Assembly (NCBI GenBank): GCA_951813615.1 | Contig: OX638377.1 | Location: 620,001 to 684,000 of the forward strand | Direction: 5' to 3' | Source of the DNA: an uncultured Latescibacterota bacterium | Lineage (GTDB): Bacteria; Latescibacterota; UBA2968; UBA8231 | DNA length: 64,000 nucleotides | In this document: one piece after another, positions 60,141 to 64,000 of the stretch | Layout of the letters: each line of letters opens with the position of its first letter | Numbering within the stretch: the stretch's first letter is position 1 | The notes under the pieces: model-generated | The model's input: the letters and a program-made list of their open reading frames with translations, nothing else | Database searches by the model: none | What the model was told of the DNA's origin: nothing | Made by a program: the position numbers and the translations under genes

Positions 60141-61373
60141 TTAGTTGAGTGCGTTCTGATAGATGCGGGCCGCGTCGTCAGCTGCCACTGCGACCGGATT
60201 GGGGTCGAGCAAGCGCTGGACGCTCAGGGCGCTTTCGACCATCTGCGGAATGTCAGCGGTGGTTATCCCGGCCGCGCTCAGCGAGCCGTAGGGGGTGTGC
60301 TGCCGCCGCAGTCCGTCGATCCACTCCGCGGCCAGTTCGACTCCTTCCTCGCGGCTCTTGCCGCCCAGCGCTAGCCCCGCGGCCCCAGCGGCAAAGTAGT
60401 ATTTGTCGGCCACGGCTGGGGCGTTGTGCCGCATTACTCCGGGCAAGACGAGGGCCACGGCCGCGCCGTGCGGCACGGGTGCGCCGCGCTCAAAGGAGAC
60501 CTTCTCGATCCCGTAGCCGAGCGCGTGGCCGGCCCCGGTGTTGATGGGACTCAGCAGCAGCCCGGCGAGTAGGGCACAGCGCGCCATTTGATAGCGCGCG
60601 TCTGGATCGCCGTGGACTACGGCTTGTTCGTAAGCCGGGCAGCCCGCGGTCAGTGCTGCCCGCGCCACGGCGTCGCCAATGGCATTGCTCTTGGTGGAAG
60701 CCGTGCATTCGAGGGCGTGCCCGAGGGCATCCAAGCCGGTGATTGCGGTCAATACCGGCGGCAGATCTTGGTGCAAACGCGGGTCCACCAGCGCGGCCTT
60801 GGGCTGTAGATAGGTGCTGTACACGGCCTTCTTGCCGGTTGCGTCGGCGATTACGGCCACCCGGCTGACCTCGCTGCCCGTGCCCGCGGTGGTCGGGATG
60901 CCGACGAGCGGGGCCAGCGGCGGTTTTTCGTACAGGTCGAAGCCAAAGTAATCGGCCACAGAGCCGCCATTGGCCGCGGTGCAGAGCGCGGATTTGGCCG
61001 TGTCCATGGTGCTGCCCCCGCCCAAGGCGACGGCCACGTCGAAATCCGCGGCCGCCAGCGCGTGCGCGCAGGCATCGACGCTTTGCACGGAGGGGTTGGG
61101 CGCGATCTCGCTGTACGCGCCCACCACATCCAAGCCGTCGAGGGCTTGGCGGACTAAATCGACGAGCGGGGCAATGCCCGGATCGTGGATGAGCAGCACC
61201 CGGCCCGCGCCGAGGCGGACGCACTCGGCGGCTAGTTGCGACAGGGCACCCGCGCCGAATACGACCCGCCGGTCGCGGAATTCAAACATTTCTGCTAGCG
61301 CTACCCGCCGACTTGCTGCGGCAAAATAGGCGCTGTCCGATAGCAGGTCCTCGTTGATTTGCACACTGCCCAT
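60141..61373 (-). CDS. Iron-containing alcohol dehydrogenase family protein
   Basis: 410 residues from the ATG at 61373, which has GGAGGAAGG upstream; the open frame extends further back into the divergent gene without support. NAD-binding AVALGGGSTMDTAKSALC, GIPTTAGTGSEVSRVAVI, the metal region ALGHALECTASTKSNAIGDA and GAGHALGYGIEKVSFERG are present in order. The group covers alcohol, lactaldehyde and maleylacetate reductases; the substrate is open. Confidence 0.9.
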   Translation of the reverse strand: MGSVQINEDLLSDSAYFAAASRRVALAEMFEFRDRRVVFGAGALSQLAAECVRLGAGRVLLIHDPGIAPLVDLVRQALDGLDVVGAYSEIAPNPSVQSVDACAHALAAADFDVAVALGGGSTMDTAKSALCTAANGGSVADYFGFDLYEKPPLAPLVGIPTTAGTGSEVSRVAVIADATGKKAVYSTYLQPKAALVDPRLHQDLPPVLTAITGLDALGHALECTASTKSNAIGDAVARAALTAGCPAYEQAVVHGDPDARYQMARCALLAGLLLSPINTGAGHALGYGIEKVSFERGAPVPHGAAVALVLPGVMRHNAPAVADKYYFAAGAAGLALGGKSREEGVELAAEWIDGLRRQHTPYGSLSAAGITTADIPQMVESALSVQRLLDPNPVAVAADDAARIYQNALN

Positions 61374-61478
61374 TGCGGCCTTCCTCCATGTATTGACGCG
61401 GCGAATCGAGCCTTGTTTCGCGCGGGGGATTTGTGCAATATATACACGGAACCGCAGCACTACAAAAACGGAGCCACC

Positions 61479-62240
61479 ATGACGCAAGACGCCGCCCAGA
61501 CCTATGTCGAGCAAGGCTTTCTCACGGGCATCGACCTGTTTAGCACCAGTGAGATCGATCACTTCCGCGCCTGCTTCGACGAATTGGAAGCCCGCGAGGG
61601 CCGCGAAAAGTGCCAGATCGGCCTGCAAGCGCGCCACTTAGACGAAGAATTCATCTGGCAAATGGCCACGGACTCGCGCATCCTCGACGCCATGCAGGAG
61701 GTCATGGGCGAGGACATTATGCTGCTGTCGACGCACTTTTTCTGCAAATATCCCGACCCGGAGGCCAAGCACTTTGTGGCTTGGCACCAGGACGTTACCT
61801 ATTGGGGCTTAGAGCCGCCCGAGGCCCACACCGCTTGGGTGGCCGTGGATGCCAGCGACGTGGAGAACGGCTGTATGCGGGTCATCCCCGGCTCGCACAA
61901 AAACGGCATTGCTACGCACGGCGAGTCGGACAGAGCCGGCAACTTGCTCAGCATCAATCAGGAGATTCCCGACGAACTCGTCGATGACAGCCACGCCGTC
62001 GATCTAGTGCTCGCACCGGGCCAGATGTCCATCCACGACGGCCAGATATTCCACGCCAGCAACCCCAATACCTCCAATCGCCGCCGCTGCGGGCTGACGC
62101 TGCGCTATATAGCTCCGCACGTCGCGCAGGTCGAGCTCAACTCGCTTGGCAACAAGTATCCGACCACCTTGGTGCGCGGCGAGGACCGCTACGGCAATTT
62201 TCCCGAGCAGCACGTGCCCTTCGCCTCTGCTGCTCGATAA
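61479..62240 (+). CDS. Phytanoyl-CoA dioxygenase-family protein
   Basis: 253 residues. HxD in VAWHQDVTYWGL, distal H in IFHASNPNTSNRRR with the 2-oxoglutarate arginine in RRRCGLTLRYI. VENGCMRVIPGSHKNGIA is the family block. Start ATG at 61479 with CGGAG upstream; it opens QDAAQTYVEQGFLTGIDLFS. Divergent from the iron alcohol dehydrogenase and 31 bases before a KDPG-type aldolase, so it is likely catabolic. Confidence 0.9.
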   Translation: MTQDAAQTYVEQGFLTGIDLFSTSEIDHFRACFDELEAREGREKCQIGLQARHLDEEFIWQMATDSRILDAMQEVMGEDIMLLSTHFFCKYPDPEAKHFVAWHQDVTYWGLEPPEAHTAWVAVDASDVENGCMRVIPGSHKNGIATHGESDRAGNLLSINQEIPDELVDDSHAVDLVLAPGQMSIHDGQIFHASNPNTSNRRRCGLTLRYIAPHVAQVELNSLGNKYPTTLVRGEDRYGNFPEQHVPFASAAR

Positions 62241-62271
62241 TTACACAGTCCGCCACACATAAGGAGACACA

Positions 62272-62955
62272 ATGGCCCAGTACGACCGGATGGCCGTTCT
62301 CAACGCCATCTACGACACGGGTATCGTCCCGGTCTTTTACAACGCCGACCCAGAAACCACCATCCACATTGTCGAAGCCTGCGCCCGAGGGGGTGCTCGT
62401 TGCGCTGAATTCACCAATCGCGGCGATTTGGCTTACCACGTCTTTACCGAGACCGTGCGCCACGTGATGGCCGAGAAAATCGACATCATCATGGGCGTTG
62501 GCTCGATCTGCGACGCGCCCACCGCGGCCCTCTATATTGCCAACGGCGCGAATTTCGTCGTCGGCCCCTTGCTCAACGAGGAGGTCGCCCGCCTGTGCAA
62601 TCGCCGCAAAATTGCCTATTCGCCCGGCTGCGGCTCGGTCAGCGAGATCGGTCAGGCCGAGGAGCTAGGCGTCGAGATCGTCAAGGTGTTCCCCGGCAGC
62701 GAAGTCGGCGGTCCGGCCTTCGTCAAATCCGTGCTCGGCCCCTGTCCGTGGACCCGGATCATGCCCACCGGCGGCGTCGATGCCACCCGCGAAAGCTTGG
62801 AGGCGTGGTTTGAGGCCGGCGTTGCGGCCGTGGGCGCTGGCTCCAAGCTGATTACCAAGAAACTCGTCGCCGCCAAGGACTGGGATGGTTTGGAGGCCAA
62901 GGTGCGCCAGAGCGTCGATTGGATTCGGGAACTCCGCGCTGAGATGGCGGGCTAG
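62272..62955 (+). CDS. eda: 2-keto-3-deoxy-6-phosphogluconate aldolase-family protein
   Basis: 227 residues. The Schiff-base lysine is in EIVKVFPGSEVGGPAFVKS, and the catalytic glutamate is in RCAEFTNRGD; TRIMPTGGVDATRESLEAW is the phosphate-binding segment. It cleaves 2-keto-3-deoxy sugar acids to pyruvate. The enolase-superfamily dehydratases at 53.7-57.1 kb make such keto-deoxy acids. AAGGAG precedes the ATG. It is flanked on both sides by PhyH genes. Confidence 0.92.
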   Translation: MAQYDRMAVLNAIYDTGIVPVFYNADPETTIHIVEACARGGARCAEFTNRGDLAYHVFTETVRHVMAEKIDIIMGVGSICDAPTAALYIANGANFVVGPLLNEEVARLCNRRKIAYSPGCGSVSEIGQAEELGVEIVKVFPGSEVGGPAFVKSVLGPCPWTRIMPTGGVDATRESLEAWFEAGVAAVGAGSKLITKKLVAAKDWDGLEAKVRQSVDWIRELRAEMAG

Positions 62956-62971
62956 TTTGGCGGTTCGATTC

Positions 62972-63769
62972 ATGGCTTTGACGCAAGAACAGAAAAGCCA
63001 CTTTGAGGCACGGGGCTACCTGCCTTATCACCGGGTCCTCTCCGACGGCGAATTGCAGGCCCTGCGCCAGCGCAGCGAGGAAATTGCCCGAGGCCAAGCC
63101 GACCACGTGCCGCCGCGCTACGTCCAGTTGGAAGCCGCCTTCCGCGAGGAGGAGGACGCTGAGGTGGATCGCCTCGATCAGGTGCGCAAAATGACGCACC
63201 TGTGCTATTTCGATCCCCTCTTTGAGGCCGTGGCTCGCAAGGCGGAGATCGTCGATGTCATCGAGGATTTGCTCGGTCCCAATATCAAACTCTACTGCGA
63301 CCAGTTGATGATGAAGGCGCGCTATCACGGCACGGTCACCGACTGGCACCAAGATTCCGTGGCGTGGCCGCAGTTCGCTCCGCAAGACCACGTCTCCTGC
63401 TGGGTCGCCCTCGACGACGCCACCGTGGAAAATGGCTGCATGACCGTGCTGCCGGGCAGCCACAAATGGGGGCCGATCAATCCGGCGCACAAAGCCCGTT
63501 TTTTGGAAAATTCCCTGATTCCCGAGCCCGAGCCAGTGGAATTGCCGGCCGGCTCCTGCTTGTTCCACCACGGCCTCAATTTCCACCGCACGGGTGCCAA
63601 TCCCACACCCAATCGTCGGCGCGGCTTGGCCCTGCACTACCTCCGTTCAGAGACCATGTACCTCGGCGCTGGAAGCGAAGAACAGCGCCTGATGACCGAG
63701 TGCGAAAAGCCGCGCGGCGAATTTCGCTTTATGCTGATCAGGGGACGCGAATTTGACGGACGGGTGTAG
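62972..63769 (+). CDS. Phytanoyl-CoA dioxygenase-family protein
   Basis: 265 residues. HxD in DWHQDSVAWPQF, VENGCMTVLPGSHKWGPIN and a distal H in LFHHGLNFHRTGANPTPNRRRG with the 2-oxoglutarate arginine. ATG at 62972 opens ALTQEQKSHFEARGYLPYHRVLSD, a normal PhyH start; it is 16 bases after the aldolase stop. Distinct from the PhyH at 61479, so not a recent duplicate. Confidence 0.9.
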   Translation: MALTQEQKSHFEARGYLPYHRVLSDGELQALRQRSEEIARGQADHVPPRYVQLEAAFREEEDAEVDRLDQVRKMTHLCYFDPLFEAVARKAEIVDVIEDLLGPNIKLYCDQLMMKARYHGTVTDWHQDSVAWPQFAPQDHVSCWVALDDATVENGCMTVLPGSHKWGPINPAHKARFLENSLIPEPEPVELPAGSCLFHHGLNFHRTGANPTPNRRRGLALHYLRSETMYLGAGSEEQRLMTECEKPRGEFRFMLIRGREFDGRV

Positions 63770-63883
63770 GATCTGCAATCGCAACGACATTAACGTACTT
63801 TTAACAGCCCGAGAGCATTTTGTCGTTTTATTTTTTGCAAAAATCAGCGATATTCAACCCCTGTTATTTGGAGGATGGGGAAG

Positions 63884-63898
63884 TGGCATAGTGATTGC
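63884..63898 (+). promoter_or_regulatory. Candidate sigma-54 promoter
   Basis: TGGCAT (63884-63889), 5 bases, TTGC (63895-63898); GG and GC are exactly 10 bases apart. Predicted start near 63910 and an untranslated leader of about 60 bases up to an ATG at 63972. A sigma-70-like TATAGTATAAAAT also lies downstream (63918-63930). Confidence 0.55.
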
Positions 63899-63971
63899 GA
63901 GAGGCTTGGCTATTGGCTATAGTATAAAATTGCTAGAGTAGTATCTGCTCGATCAAAGGAGGGAGATCGAT

Positions 63972-64000
63972 ATGATTGGAAACTCGAGTGGCAGTGCATT
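63972..64000 (+). CDS. Truncated start of an unknown gene
   Basis: ATG behind AAAGGAGGGAG; only MIGNSSGSA is visible before the window ends. Strong ribosome-binding site and a candidate sigma-54 promoter, so it is probably a real gene. Function cannot be judged. Confidence 0.6.

Overview
The window reads as a 64 kb piece of a GC-rich bacterial chromosome. The recognisable core genes are bacterial: rel, hisC, mpl, dnaG, rho, rpmE, prfA, prmC, radA and recA, plus two tRNAs with encoded CCA. The accessory genes are secreted proteins with FG-GAP, lamin-tail, dockerin-like and FlgD-type C-terminal domains, several phytanoyl-CoA dioxygenases and enolase-superfamily dehydratases. That mixture resembles uncultured candidate phyla of the Latescibacteria/Poribacteria kind. 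This is an inference from gene content only; no rRNA is present to test it.

Region 1 (1-23.4 kb) is ordinary chromosome. It holds a rel/hisC pair, a glycosyltransferase divergent from mpl, secreted proteins, dnaG, a rho-rpmE-yqhQ-prfA-prmC-radA-recA block, hpt, an epimerase and an M42 peptidase. Promoters can be read directly: dnaG, rho and recA share TTGACA-like / N17 / TATTTT, and mpl and hpt seem to be transcribed without a leader.

Region 2 (about 23.4-47.4 kb) is a genomic island, AT-richer in places, with nearly all genes on the minus strand. Its centre (29.2-37.0 kb) is a chromosomal integron cassette array without a visible integrase. Seven attC sites alternate with single genes: alpha/beta hydrolase, GNAT acetyltransferase, HEPN protein, phytanoyl-CoA dioxygenase, an unrecognised 800-residue protein, a DUF402 protein and a CNNM/CBS remnant. 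In several cassettes the box at the start is the exact reverse complement of the box at the end, as expected for circularising cassettes. Three insertion sequences (two IS5-type, one IS630-type) have landed in or beside the array and have broken three genes. A type II restriction-modification pair with a XamI-like nuclease lies between a complete HAD dehalogenase gene and a diverged fragment of the same gene.

Region 3 (47.4-64 kb) returns to GC-rich chromosome. It holds a helicase fused to a DnaQ-like exonuclease and a solute-binding lipoprotein next to a CBS-regulated cation antiporter. Two carbohydrate-catabolism clusters follow: enolase-superfamily dehydratase / zinc dehydrogenase / enolase-superfamily dehydratase, then iron alcohol dehydrogenase / PhyH / KDPG-type aldolase / PhyH. 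A second restriction-modification pair is attached to the end of the operon that contains msrB. The window ends at a strong-looking sigma-54 promoter in front of a truncated gene.
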